Shown: piece after piece, positions 49,968 through 58,715 of the stretch
Position numbering within the stretch: the first letter of the stretch is position 1
Layout: each line of letters begins with the position of its first letter
DNA from: CBDCVA01 sp965222935 [NCBI: Candidatus Latescibacterota bacterium]
GTDB lineage: Bacteria; Latescibacterota; CBDCVA01
Assembly (NCBI GenBank): GCA_965222935.1
Contig: CBDCVA010000001.1
Span: 434,001-498,000 of the forward strand
Length of the DNA: 64,000 nt
Direction: 5' to 3'
Translations under genes and position numbers: made by a program
The notes under the pieces: generated by a model
Seen by the model: the letters and a program-made list of their open reading frames with translations, nothing else
What the model was told of the DNA's origin: nothing
Database searches by the model: none

Positions 49968-50337
49968 CCGGGGTGTTCAGTGCTGCAGTGCGGGTGGCGG
50001 GGCGACCGTAGCCGAGCGGGTAGGGCGCCCCGCCCTCGTTCTCACGGATGAAGCGGAAGCTCGTCTGCCCATCGCCGATCTTGCAGTGGCGTGGGTACAG
50101 GCAACAGTGGGTTTGCCTTCCTCGGTGAGCTTCCGCCAGCGCGCTTCAACCCTCATAAGCACCCCACTTCAAAATTGCACTAAGTAGCGATAAGGCATCG
50201 ACATGGCATCGTCAAGTGACCTTTCTTGGCATTGAGGCACTCCTTTTGTGGCTCTGCTGCAGGGTGCTGGAGGCGCTGCAGGAGCGGCTCGTGCGGTCGA
50301 TGACGTTGCTTAAACAGCTTTCCATTTTGGGGGAGGC
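49968..50337. other. Gene-free gap with one strong hairpin
   Basis: 370 nt. GGCGGGGCG (49996-50004) pairs perfectly with CGCCCCGCC (50026-50034), a GC-rich hairpin of the common environmental palindrome type, 29 nt after the operon end; it may terminate the nfeD operon. A purine-rich GGGGGAGG (50328-50335) is the ribosome-binding site of the next gene. Otherwise nothing recognisable. Confidence 0.5.
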
Positions 50338-51648
50338 ATGAGTGGGATGAGTGAGACCACAGCGCTGCTTGGGGCCGTGGACGAAGCTGTGGCGAGCATC
50401 AACGAGCGGGGCATGGCGCGGCACGAAAGCGCATTGGAGTTCGTGTCGAGCGAGCTGGCGGAGGACGGGATCGACGCTGAGGCGGCCATCGAGGGGGTGG
50501 CCGGCTTTGACGTGGCCGCGCCGAGCTGGGCGCTGGGAGCGGGGGGCACGCGCTTCGGGCGGTTCTCGGTGGGCGGTGAGCCGACGAGCGTCGAGCAGAA
50601 GGTCGAGGACATAGCAGCGCTGCGGAAGCTCACGGCATCGGTGAAGTCCATCTCCCTGCATATTCCGTGGGACTACCCCGACGACGCCGATGCCCTGTCA
50701 AAAAGGGCGGCTTCGATGGGACTATCGTTCGCGGCGGTCAATTCCAACACCTTTCAGGACCAGCCGGATCAGCCGCACTCGTACAAGTTCGGCTCGATGA
50801 GCCACACCGGCCCAGTTGTGCGGCGGCAGGCGATCGAGCACAACCTGGAATGCGTCGAAATCGGGAAGGCGCTCGGCACCAAGGCGCTGACCATCTGGCT
50901 GGCCGACGGCGCGAACCACCCGGGCCAGCAACACATGCGCCGCGCTGTCGACCGCGTGATCGGTTGCCTGCGCGAGATTCACGCTGAATTGCCCGACGAC
51001 TGGGTGATGCACACCGAGCACAAGCCTTTTGAGCCGCCTTTCTACTCGACGGTCGTGAGCGACTGGGGCGCGAGTTGGATGATCGCGCGGGAAGTCGGCG
51101 AACGGTGTCTGTGCCTGGTCGATCTCGGGCATCACCTCCAGGGATGCAATGTCGAGCAGGTCGTGGCCTATCTCCTGCGCGTTGGCAAGCTCGGCGGCTT
51201 CCACTTCAATGACGCCAAGTACGCGGACGACGACCTGACGGCGGGTAGTCTGCGGCCTTTCACGCTCTTCCTGGTCTTCTGTGAACTGGTCGCGGGCGCG
51301 AACGACCCGGCGGTGGACAACCCGCCCTGGACCTATATGATAGACGCATCACATAACATCAAGGACCCGATCGAAGACTTGATTCAGTCGGTCGAAGCGA
51401 TTCAGCGAGCGCTCACCCAGGCTTTGATCGTCGATACTCGAGCCCTCGAAGCCGTCCAGGAGGCCAATGACCCCGCCATGGCCCAGGAGCTGCTCCAGCG
51501 GGCCTTCCGCACGGATGTCGGGCCACTGGTGCGCGAGGCCCGACGCCGCCAGGGCGGGGCGCTCGATCCATTGGCCGCGTACCGTCAAGCCGATTACCGC
51601 ACCAAAGCGAGGGCTGAGCGAGGCTATGGGGTGGCTACAGGGTTATAG
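50338..51648 (+). CDS. rhaI: L-rhamnose isomerase-like sugar isomerase (RhaI type)
   Basis: 436 aa. A xylose-isomerase-like TIM barrel: SISLHIPWDYPDDADALSKR, NSNTFQDQPDQPHSYKFGSM, TIWLADGANHPGQQHMRRAV, VMHTEHKPFEPPFYSTVVSD, LVDLGHHLQGCNVEQVVAYL, GGFHFNDAKYADDDLTAGSL carry the metal-binding Glu/Asp/His set. This pattern and length match the Pseudomonas stutzeri-type L-rhamnose isomerase (RhaI) rather than E. coli RhaA. It interconverts L-rhamnose and L-rhamnulose, but relatives accept many aldoses. It opens the catabolic island to the right; GGGGGAGG precedes the ATG. Confidence 0.85.
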   Translation: MSGMSETTALLGAVDEAVASINERGMARHESALEFVSSELAEDGIDAEAAIEGVAGFDVAAPSWALGAGGTRFGRFSVGGEPTSVEQKVEDIAALRKLTASVKSISLHIPWDYPDDADALSKRAASMGLSFAAVNSNTFQDQPDQPHSYKFGSMSHTGPVVRRQAIEHNLECVEIGKALGTKALTIWLADGANHPGQQHMRRAVDRVIGCLREIHAELPDDWVMHTEHKPFEPPFYSTVVSDWGASWMIAREVGERCLCLVDLGHHLQGCNVEQVVAYLLRVGKLGGFHFNDAKYADDDLTAGSLRPFTLFLVFCELVAGANDPAVDNPPWTYMIDASHNIKDPIEDLIQSVEAIQRALTQALIVDTRALEAVQEANDPAMAQELLQRAFRTDVGPLVREARRRQGGALDPLAAYRQADYRTKARAERGYGVATGL

Positions 51649-51810
51649 GGTGCCGCGCGAAGTCTCAACCCGGCGGCATCTCTAGGATCACCCCGGCGAA
51701 AGCGCGCGCCGACGGATGTTCGCGATGAACTCTTCCTGCAGTACGCGAGGAAGTGAAACCGACGCTCGGACACCAAGCCGCGCTACCATTCTACCTGTGG
51801 AGGGACCACC

Positions 51811-52191
51811 ATGAGCAACCCACCCGTCCTCGGGGCCGTGACCCCACTCATCCCGTCCGGCGCCGACGTCGAGAGGGTCATTGCGTTCTATGAACAGCAG
51901 TTGGGCTTCGAGACGGTCCACAGGGAAGGCGACCCGGCTACGATGGCGATCGTCAAACGCGGCTCGGCTGAGATCATGCTTCAGCAGAATGTTGACAGGC
52001 ACGTGGCGGAGCAGACCGCCTTACGAATCCAGGTTGATGGCGTCGAAGGGCTCTACGCGGAGTATCAGGCGAAGGGTGGATCAATGATTCACCCGATTGG
52101 AAAGCTGGAAGCCAAGCCCTGGGGATCGAAGGAGTTTGCAGTCCTGGACCCGGCGGGCGTCTGTATCGCGTTCTATGAGTTCCCGGAGTGA
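51811..52191 (+). CDS. Glyoxalase/bleomycin-resistance (VOC) superfamily protein
   Basis: 126 aa. Paired beta-alpha-beta-beta-beta units: VTPLIPSGADVERVIAFYEQ opens the first, FETVHREGDPATMAIVKRGS follows; a second unit runs to the end with EFAVLDPAGVCIAFYEF, the usual VOC C-terminal strand. Substrate unknown. GGAGGG precedes the ATG. It lies between the rhamnose-isomerase-type gene and the epimerase; close but not overlapping. Confidence 0.8.
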   Translation: MSNPPVLGAVTPLIPSGADVERVIAFYEQQLGFETVHREGDPATMAIVKRGSAEIMLQQNVDRHVAEQTALRIQVDGVEGLYAEYQAKGGSMIHPIGKLEAKPWGSKEFAVLDPAGVCIAFYEFPE

Positions 52192-52295
52192 TGGGGCGGT
52201 CCACCGCACGCGAGATGAACCTTCTGGTTGGTCGGCGGCGGAGATGCACCCTATCACGGGCATGTAGAGCCTTGCGGTAGACTGGAGGTCGAGGG

Positions 52296-53054
52296 GTGGC
52301 CCGGAAAAAGGTCCTGATCACTGGCATGAGCGGCCTGATCGGCGGCGTGGTGCGCCGGAAGCTGGAGGCCCGATACGAGTTGATCGCGCTGAATCGCAGC
52401 GACGTGCCGGGGGTGGTATGCCACCGGGCGGACATCGGCGATCTGGAGGGGATTCTTCCGGTGTTTGAAGGCGTCGATGTGGTGGTGCATCTGGCGGCGC
52501 TGGCTCGGGCAGATGGCACTTGGGATGAGATCCTCCACCACAATGTGATCGGCACCTACAACGTCTTCGAAGCATCCCGTCGAGCCGGGGTCGGGCGGAT
52601 CGTCTATGCGAGCAGCGGCGCCACCATGACGGGCTATGAGTGGGAAATGCCTTACAAGGCGCTAGCTGAAGGGCACTACGACCGGGTGGCCGAGACCTGG
52701 GGGAAGCTAACCCACCACACACCGGTGCGGCCGGCCGGGCTCTACGGTTGCAGCAAGGTGTGGGGGGAGGCCTTGGCCCGACACTATGTGGATACGTCCC
52801 ACCTGTCGATCCTCTGCTTGCGCATCGGAGCGGTCAATCGCGACGACCGTCCGTCTCAACCTCGCCACTTTTCGGTGTGGTGCAGCCAGCGCGACATCGC
52901 CCAGATGGTGGAGCGGTGTATTGGGGCGCCCGAGGCCCTCCGGTTCGACATCTTCTACGCGGTGTCGAACAACCGCTGGAGCTATCGCGACGTCGAACAC
53001 GCCCGCGAAGTGGTCGGCTACGTGCCGCAGGACGCGGCGGAGGACCATCGGTAG
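52296..53054 (+). CDS. NAD-dependent epimerase/dehydratase (uronate-dehydrogenase-like)
   Basis: 252 aa, GTG start after GGTCGAGGG. An extended SDR: VLITGMSGLIGGVVRRKLEA is the NAD-binding TGxxGxxG, DVVVHLAALARADGTWDE and YASSGATMTGYEW lead to PAGLYGCSKVWGEALARHYV with the active-site YxxxK. The short length and absence of a nucleotide-sugar domain suggest an uronate dehydrogenase or simple aldose dehydrogenase/epimerase. Followed 40 nt later by a GDSL hydrolase gene. Confidence 0.82.
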   Translation: MARKKVLITGMSGLIGGVVRRKLEARYELIALNRSDVPGVVCHRADIGDLEGILPVFEGVDVVVHLAALARADGTWDEILHHNVIGTYNVFEASRRAGVGRIVYASSGATMTGYEWEMPYKALAEGHYDRVAETWGKLTHHTPVRPAGLYGCSKVWGEALARHYVDTSHLSILCLRIGAVNRDDRPSQPRHFSVWCSQRDIAQMVERCIGAPEALRFDIFYAVSNNRWSYRDVEHAREVVGYVPQDAAEDHR

Positions 53055-53094
53055 GCAGCGTCGCGGCACGAGCGGTCCAAGGCAGGGGAAAGCG

Positions 53095-53739
53095 ATGGGC
53101 GAGTTCTGGGTCGAGGACGGCCAAACGCTTCTATTCATCGGGGACAGCATCACCGATTGCGGGCGCCGCGGACCGGAGGCGCCGCTCGGGAACGGCTACG
53201 CACGGATATTCTCCGAGTTGGTGACGACGCACTATCCTGGGCGGCAAATTCGCTATATCAACAAAGGGATCGGAGGCAACCGGGTCACCGACCTCCGGGA
53301 GCGCTGGCGGGATGATGTACTCTTCTGTAAGCCCGATCGGCTCTCGATCAAGATCGGGATCAATGACTTGCACAGCCATCTCCGTGGAGCCGAGGGCGCG
53401 GTGAATTCGGAGCGCTTCGAGGGGGTCTATGACAAGCTTCTTGATTTGACCGAGCGGGAGTTGGAGTGCCCGGTAGTGCTGCTCACGCCCTTCTACATTT
53501 CCACCGACCGCTCGGGAGGAACCTTCCGGAGTCAGGTGCTGGAGTTGATCCCCCGTTACATCGAGGCGGTGGAAAGGCTGAGCGCCCGCTACGGGACGCG
53601 GCTCGTCGAACTCCACGAAATCTTCGGGGAACACTTGAAGCACCGGGAGACGGGGGCCTTCTGTCCGGAACCGGTCCACCCCAACCCTGCGGCACACATG
53701 GTCATCGCGCAGGCGCTGTTCGAGACGTTGAGCGAGTAA
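53095..53739 (+). CDS. SGNH/GDSL-family esterase
   Basis: 214 aa, cytoplasmic (no signal peptide). Block I FIGDSITDCGRRG with the nucleophile Ser, block II NKGIGGNRVTDL (Gly), block III IGINDLHSHL (Asn), and block V PVHPNPAAHMVIAQALF (Asp-x-x-His position is taken by PVHPN with His). These four give the SGNH set. Such enzymes deacetylate or de-esterify plant/algal polysaccharide units, e.g. rhamnogalacturonan acetylesterase. It fits the surrounding sugar catabolism. ATG at 53095 has AGGGGAAAG upstream. Confidence 0.88.
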   Translation: MGEFWVEDGQTLLFIGDSITDCGRRGPEAPLGNGYARIFSELVTTHYPGRQIRYINKGIGGNRVTDLRERWRDDVLFCKPDRLSIKIGINDLHSHLRGAEGAVNSERFEGVYDKLLDLTERELECPVVLLTPFYISTDRSGGTFRSQVLELIPRYIEAVERLSARYGTRLVELHEIFGEHLKHRETGAFCPEPVHPNPAAHMVIAQALFETLSE

Positions 53740-53746
53740 CGAAGGG

Positions 53747-54910
53747 ATGCCACCGTCTCTTCCTCTCCGCCCGATTACCAAGGGGCCGCGGTATCATTGG
53801 TCCGGTTACTACGATAAGCTCCACTTCGATCCATCTTGCCGCTACGTTCTGGGCCTGGAAGTCGATTTCGAAGGCCGGTCGCCGGGTCCGGACGACGCCA
53901 TCGGGATCGGCATGGCCGATCTGTCTGATGGGGATCGCTGGATAGAGCTGGGGGAGAGCCGAGCCTGGTGCTGGCAGCAGGGCTGCATGCTCCAGTGGCG
54001 GCCGGGGTCGGATGCCGAAATCCTATGGAACGACCGCGCCGAAGGCCGCTTCGTCAGCCATGTTCTCAACGTGAAGACCGGCGTGAAGCGAATCCTGCCG
54101 GAAGCCATCTATACCATCGGCCCCGATGGCCGCACGGCCTTGGGGGTGGATTTTCGCCGCATCCACCACATGCGCCCCGGGTACGGCTACGCGGGGGTTG
54201 AGGACCCCAATCGGGACGTCCTCGCGCCGGAAGACTCCGGGATTTTCCGGATAGACCTGGAGACAGGGGAGAGTGAGTTGATCCTTACGATTGCCGAAGT
54301 GGCGAACATCCCCTATCCGAGCGGTGATCTGAGCGCGGCCAAGCACTATTTCAACCATCTCCTCTTCAATCCCGATGGATCGCGCTTCGTCTTTCTACAC
54401 CGCTGGCGGTTTGGCCTGGGGGGATTCGACACTCGCATGCTGACGGCGACGCCCGATGGGAGAGACGTTCGCGTCGTGGACGACTACGGGAGGACCTCCC
54501 ACTTCATCTGGCGCGACCCGGAACACATCCTTGCCTGGTCCTGGCACCCGTCCCACGAAGGTGCCTTCTACCTCTACTGCGATGGTTCGCGCGAAGTGGA
54601 GGTCGTCGGGAAGGGTGTGATGACTGTCAACGGGCATTGCAGCTATCTGCCGGGGGGTGAGTGGATCCTCAACGATACCTACCCCGATGAGGGGCATAGA
54701 CTTCAGCAGCTCTACCTTTACCATGTCTCCAGCGGGAGAAGGCTCCCACTAGGCGATTTCCATGCACCCCCGGACTACGCGGGTGAATGGCGCTGCGACC
54801 TCCATCCGCGCCATAGCCCTGATGGCCGCATCATCGTCATCGATTCAGCCCACGGCGGCGACGGACGGCAGATGACCCTCATCGACATCAGCGAGGTGGT
54901 TGAGAGGTGA
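53747..54910 (+). CDS. Beta-propeller protein, oligogalacturonate-lyase-like
   Basis: 387 aa. A TolB/WD40-type propeller with regularly spaced beta blades; telling motifs are YHWSGYYDKLHFDPSCRYVL at the start, FNHLLFNPDGSRFVFLHRWR in the middle and NGHCSYLPGGEWILNDTYPD and DLHPRHSPDGRIIVIDSAHG near the end, whose histidines (NHLLF, NGHCSY, LHPRHS) recall the metal-binding histidines of PL22 oligogalacturonate lyase. No signal peptide. Only 7 nt separate it from the GDSL gene. It may act on unsaturated sugar oligomers; this is inference. A second, more typical PL22-like gene is at 60379. Confidence 0.65.
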   Translation: MPPSLPLRPITKGPRYHWSGYYDKLHFDPSCRYVLGLEVDFEGRSPGPDDAIGIGMADLSDGDRWIELGESRAWCWQQGCMLQWRPGSDAEILWNDRAEGRFVSHVLNVKTGVKRILPEAIYTIGPDGRTALGVDFRRIHHMRPGYGYAGVEDPNRDVLAPEDSGIFRIDLETGESELILTIAEVANIPYPSGDLSAAKHYFNHLLFNPDGSRFVFLHRWRFGLGGFDTRMLTATPDGRDVRVVDDYGRTSHFIWRDPEHILAWSWHPSHEGAFYLYCDGSREVEVVGKGVMTVNGHCSYLPGGEWILNDTYPDEGHRLQQLYLYHVSSGRRLPLGDFHAPPDYAGEWRCDLHPRHSPDGRIIVIDSAHGGDGRQMTLIDISEVVER

Positions 54911-55144
54911 CTCTCGGGGCCAAGGAGTGGAGCTAACACGAACGCTACCTGGCTCGACACGAACTCTCGGTGGTCTCAACGTAGGAGATGCGCAGGACGC
55001 TCGCTTTGGCCCAGTTCCAGTGGGTAATCTACGGGGATGCGTCCTGCGGAGCAGTACACGACCGGCGCTACTGGGGACGAGCCAGCGTACCGAGCTTTCC
55101 GGCCACCCGAGGGGAGTGGCCACACCCTTGAAAGGAACGGTGCG

Positions 55145-56176
55145 ATGTCCCGTTTCGAACCGGTGAAAACCGCCGTTATCGGAGCCGGCGGCAGGAACAT
55201 TGCCACTGGGTGTCACTTGCCGGCCACGAGGCGCTCTGAAATCGTGGAACTGGTGGCACTGTGCGATATCTCCGTTGAGGTGGAAGCGTATGCCGCGAAG
55301 TATGGGGTGAATGCCTACCGGGATTACGATGCCATGCTGCGAGACGATGACATCGAAATGGTGCAGGTGGCCACCCCGGACTGGTGCCATGCGGAACACG
55401 CGATCAAAGCCTTGGAAGCCGGCAAGCACGTGCTCTTGCAGAAGCCCATGTGCACCAGCTTCGAAGAACTCGAACGTCTAAAGGCTGTGAAGGAGCGTAC
55501 TGGTCTCCACTTACAGGTCGCGCAGAGCGAGCGCCGCCGCCGCCCGTTCGTGCTCATGAGAGAGCTGCTTCAAGGGGGAGAGATCGGTGAACTGCGCCAT
55601 TTTGAGTCGGTCAACACGGGACGGCGTTGGCCGCAGAGGAATCCCGAGAGCCTCTACCTCACAACGCAACTGGGGAGCGTTTGGCGCCATAATGGTATGC
55701 ATGACCTGGACCTCGCCGCCATGTACGTGGGAGCCCTCCCTGTTGCGGTTCAAGCGATCATCAACCGCAATCCGGAGGGCGAGCCAGAGTATCTGGGCGT
55801 GGCCGAGAATTTCGTCCTAGCCAAGGTCGATTTTGCCAATGGCCTGACGGGCTCTCTTGAGATGAATTCGATGCTGACCCGGGAGGCACTTCCCACATCG
55901 ACCTCGATTCGCCTCATCGGAACGGAGGGCGAGATGCGCGGTGGCTGGGGCGTTACGGACATCGTGATCAAGCGCCGGGATGAGGAGGAAAGTCGCAGGG
56001 TCGAGTTGCCAGCAGCGGAAGAAGACGATTGGCAGCGGGCTTTCCGCTCCTTGATCGAAGACTTCGCCCGGACGATCCGCGATAACCGGACTCGCGAACC
56101 CAGATTCGAATGGTCGTGCAGCATCATGGGGATTCTGCTGAGCGCGCTCGAATCGGCTCGGCATATGGAAGCGTGA
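55145..56176 (+). CDS. Gfo/Idh/MocA family oxidoreductase, first copy
   Basis: 343 aa. N-terminal Rossmann domain (VKTAVIGAGGRNIATGCHLP), DDDIEMVQVATPDWCHAEHA and the lysine-containing KHVLLQKPMCTSFEELER (the EKP-type motif with Gln), then the alpha/beta substrate domain (SVWRHNGMHDLDLAAMYVGA). NAD(P)-dependent oxidation of sugars or inositols is the family role; the substrate is unknown. ATG at 55145 with AAAGGA. The preceding ~235 nt is gene-free with a long-range GCGCAGGACGC/GCGTCCTGCG inverted repeat. Confidence 0.88.
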   Translation: MSRFEPVKTAVIGAGGRNIATGCHLPATRRSEIVELVALCDISVEVEAYAAKYGVNAYRDYDAMLRDDDIEMVQVATPDWCHAEHAIKALEAGKHVLLQKPMCTSFEELERLKAVKERTGLHLQVAQSERRRRPFVLMRELLQGGEIGELRHFESVNTGRRWPQRNPESLYLTTQLGSVWRHNGMHDLDLAAMYVGALPVAVQAIINRNPEGEPEYLGVAENFVLAKVDFANGLTGSLEMNSMLTREALPTSTSIRLIGTEGEMRGGWGVTDIVIKRRDEEESRRVELPAAEEDDWQRAFRSLIEDFARTIRDNRTREPRFEWSCSIMGILLSALESARHMEA

Positions 56177-56180
56177 CGCT

Positions 56181-57230
56181 ATGACACAGCACAAGATCGG
56201 TGTCATCGGATACGGAGTATGGGGCACGCATCACCTGCAGGACTACATGCTGAGGCTCGACGGGGTGGAAATCGCTGCGGTTCACGCTCATGATCGCTGG
56301 GGCTTTCACCAGTACGGCGACGATCCGGTGTCCGCGGCCCGAAAGTACGCCCAAGAGAAGAACTGTTCCTATTGTGAGGATTGGGAATCGGTCGTCAGGG
56401 CCCCGGAGATAGACATTCTCTCGGTCATGGTCTGTCCAGCCATGAAGCTCGAACCCGTTCTGGCCGGTTTGGCCTGCGATAAGAGCATCATCATGGACAA
56501 ACCCATGGCCTTGACCGTGCAGGACGCACGGCTCATGGTGGAGGCTGAGGCTCGCTCGAAGGGGGTTGGGTTTGTCCTCTGCGGCTGGCAGAACAGCCGA
56601 GCGTGCGAGAGACTCAAGGAGGTCATGGACGACGGCCGGCTAGGGGAGATCAAGCATATTAGCGTACGGCTCTATTTCACCGGCGGCATCTTCCCGGGGT
56701 TCAAGCCCACTCGGCGCTACCGTCAGGAGGTGCCGGGTGGAGAGTTGACCGTGATCGGCACGCATGCCATCCAGACCCTATTGGCATTGGCCGGTCGGCC
56801 TGTGACGTCCGTCTTCTGCCGCACCGGGCAGAAGTTCTACTCAGACTATGCTGAAGTCGATTACGAAGACTGGGCGGAACTCATGCTGTGTCTGGAGGGT
56901 GGGATGACGGGAGACGTCACGGTGGCGAGATTGCCGTACAAGTTGGCCGACATGGACTTCAGTGTGAACGTCACCGGCACCCGAGGGTACGCCTGCATCG
57001 TGGACGATGAACTGACGATCTGGCCCGGGCCAGAGTCTTTGGTCGATAACGAGTCCATCTGGGATCGCTATGACCGGGTGTTTTCGAGGTTGGTGCAAGC
57101 CATTGAGACGGAAACCAGCTCCCCCATCAGTTTCGCTGAGCTCTGCGAAGTCCAGCGCGTGCTCGATGCCGCGTACGCTTCGGCTCACAGGCGCGCGCCC
57201 GTGCAGATCGCAGCGCCCGACGCCGCCTAG
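56181..57230 (+). CDS. Gfo/Idh/MocA family oxidoreductase, second copy
   Basis: 349 aa. IGVIGYGVWGTHHLQDYMLR gives the NAD-binding domain; IDILSVMVCPAMKLEPVLAG and SIIMDKPMALTVQDARLMVE contain the Asp-Lys-Pro catalytic motif; the C-terminal domain has GGELTVIGTHAIQTLLALAG with the conserved His. Only 4 nt separate it from the first copy, but the two are not close paralogs. Together they may carry out oxidation/epimerisation via a keto-sugar. It ends 113 nt before the TauE gene, which points the other way. Confidence 0.88.
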   Translation: MTQHKIGVIGYGVWGTHHLQDYMLRLDGVEIAAVHAHDRWGFHQYGDDPVSAARKYAQEKNCSYCEDWESVVRAPEIDILSVMVCPAMKLEPVLAGLACDKSIIMDKPMALTVQDARLMVEAEARSKGVGFVLCGWQNSRACERLKEVMDDGRLGEIKHISVRLYFTGGIFPGFKPTRRYRQEVPGGELTVIGTHAIQTLLALAGRPVTSVFCRTGQKFYSDYAEVDYEDWAELMLCLEGGMTGDVTVARLPYKLADMDFSVNVTGTRGYACIVDDELTIWPGPESLVDNESIWDRYDRVFSRLVQAIETETSSPISFAELCEVQRVLDAAYASAHRRAPVQIAAPDAA

Positions 57231-57343
57231 TCGCCTATCGTTCGCACGCCAGATCGTCGGCTCTACTCCCGGTCGTCGTGCCCGTTTCCGTGTCAGTCCG
57301 GTGGATAGATGCCTCAGCAGAACACCGTCTGGCGGATCGTGGC

Positions 57344-58099
57344 TCAGGCCCCGGCGCCCTGCAGGACGGAGTAGATCAGACCGAGTGCCGCGATGGCAGC
57401 TAGCACGAAGATCAGTTCCGTGAACATTTTCTGAGGGATCCTGGGGAGAGCGGCGATTCCCAGGAGGGCGCCGATGACGATCAGGGGTGTGCTGATGAGA
57501 TCGAAGCGGAGTGTTTCGGCCGTGATCATGCCGAGTTGCGCAAAAACGGGTATCTTGGTGGCGTTGACGATCGCGTAATACCATGCGCCTGTTCCTAAGA
57601 ACTCGCGTTTGTGCATGCCCATGCTGAGCAGATAGACACTCATGATCGGCCCAGCTACGTTGCCGACCGTGGTGGTAAACCCGGCCAAGATGCCCATGGC
57701 GCCGACAAACGCCATAGATTTGGACATGCGCTCCCAGTCGTAGCGCCGGCGGGCGAGTTCTAGCAGAATGAGAAGCAGAACCATGATGCCCAATGATAGC
57801 TTGAAGGGTTCATCTGGTATCTCGGCGAGAAAGAAGCGGGCCGGGATCATGCCGAGAAACACGAACGGGAGCAGGCGCCACAATTGCGCCCACTGAGCGT
57901 GTCGGCGGTAGCGCGCGATGGCAAACATGTCGCCCACCAGTAGCATGGGCAGGAGCGCGCCAACCGACAGCTTCACCGGGAACACGGCGGCCACCATTGG
58001 CACGATCAGAATGCCGAGTCCCGGCACTGCCGTCTTCGAAAATCCGACTAGAAACGCCGCCATCAGCCCCAGTATCCAACTCGTAGAGGTTATGTCCAT
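57344..58099 (-). CDS. Sulfite exporter TauE/SafE family permease
   Basis: 251 aa, about eight transmembrane helices. The first half begins WILGLMAAFLVGFSKTAVPG with the GFSKT motif typical of TauE/SafE, and a repeated version appears as GFTTTVGNVAGPIMSVYLLS. Members export organosulfonates or sulfite, or have unknown substrates. In this context transport of sulfated algal sugars' sulfite/sulfoacetate is a possibility only. Convergent with the Gfo/Idh operon; its promoter lies in the 616-nt gap to the right. Confidence 0.9.
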   Translation of the reverse strand: MDITSTSWILGLMAAFLVGFSKTAVPGLGILIVPMVAAVFPVKLSVGALLPMLLVGDMFAIARYRRHAQWAQLWRLLPFVFLGMIPARFFLAEIPDEPFKLSLGIMVLLLILLELARRRYDWERMSKSMAFVGAMGILAGFTTTVGNVAGPIMSVYLLSMGMHKREFLGTGAWYYAIVNATKIPVFAQLGMITAETLRFDLISTPLIVIGALLGIAALPRIPQKMFTELIFVLAAIAALGLIYSVLQGAGA

Positions 58100-58715
58100 A
58101 GGTCAGGATTCAGCCGATCTGCGGGCTACGCATTGACGATCAGGGCCATTTTTCTTGGTAGGTTGATATTAGCCGGATTTGCGGTCTCACGCCACATTTC
58201 CCATAGCAAAGCGGAGAACTGTTGTCAAATGGTACGTCAACCTGCTGGCAATGGAAAGAGATGCGCCCAAGCAATAGTAGATGCGAGACACGCGATGGGC
58301 GAAAGCAGCAAGGACGCATCAGATTCGGCTTCGACGCCCGCGTGCGCCTGACGCTCCGCGGTGCCATCCTCGCCTCCAACGCCGGACCCGAGGCACGTAC
58401 CCCGGAAGCCAAAGTGTGTTGGGAATGGCTTTCTTCCCGTGATAGACCTTTAGCTTGCTACAGTAGCGGGCAGTCCACCGGGCGTTGAAAAGGTGTTTGA
58501 CAGCGCTTTCGAGCGTCCATACCCTAAGCATCGTCAAGGATGGAGCGTTCTCCAGACGCCTGCACCTTGATAGAGGAGCCATCGATTTACTTCAGCCAAG
58601 AGGAACACAAATCGTGCGGGCAAGGTCGATAGAGGTTCGCGTCGGCTAGCGGCAAACCTTTCTAGATTTCGAGGGCCCGGTCACAGTACAAACTGTCTGT
58701 CAAAGGGGGTAGTCA
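58100..58715. other. 616-nt gap, no clear gene
   Basis: Short frames exist on both strands but none has a good start or recognisable domain. A minus-strand stretch at ~58,400-58,500 (HLFNARWTARYCSKLKVYHG) has a protein-like look and may be a decayed gene; I cannot assign it. AAAGGGGG lies ahead of the ATG at 58716. Promoters for the flanking genes must lie here, but none is convincing. Confidence 0.4.

Noticed and set aside
51688-52002. 104-codon minus-strand frame opposite the VOC gene
   Set aside because: It overlaps the VOC gene antisense and has no recognisable domain or ribosome-binding site.
58319-58582. 87-codon minus-strand frame in the gap before 58716
   Set aside because: Part looks protein-like, but I cannot match a family and the start is poor; recorded only as a possible decayed gene.
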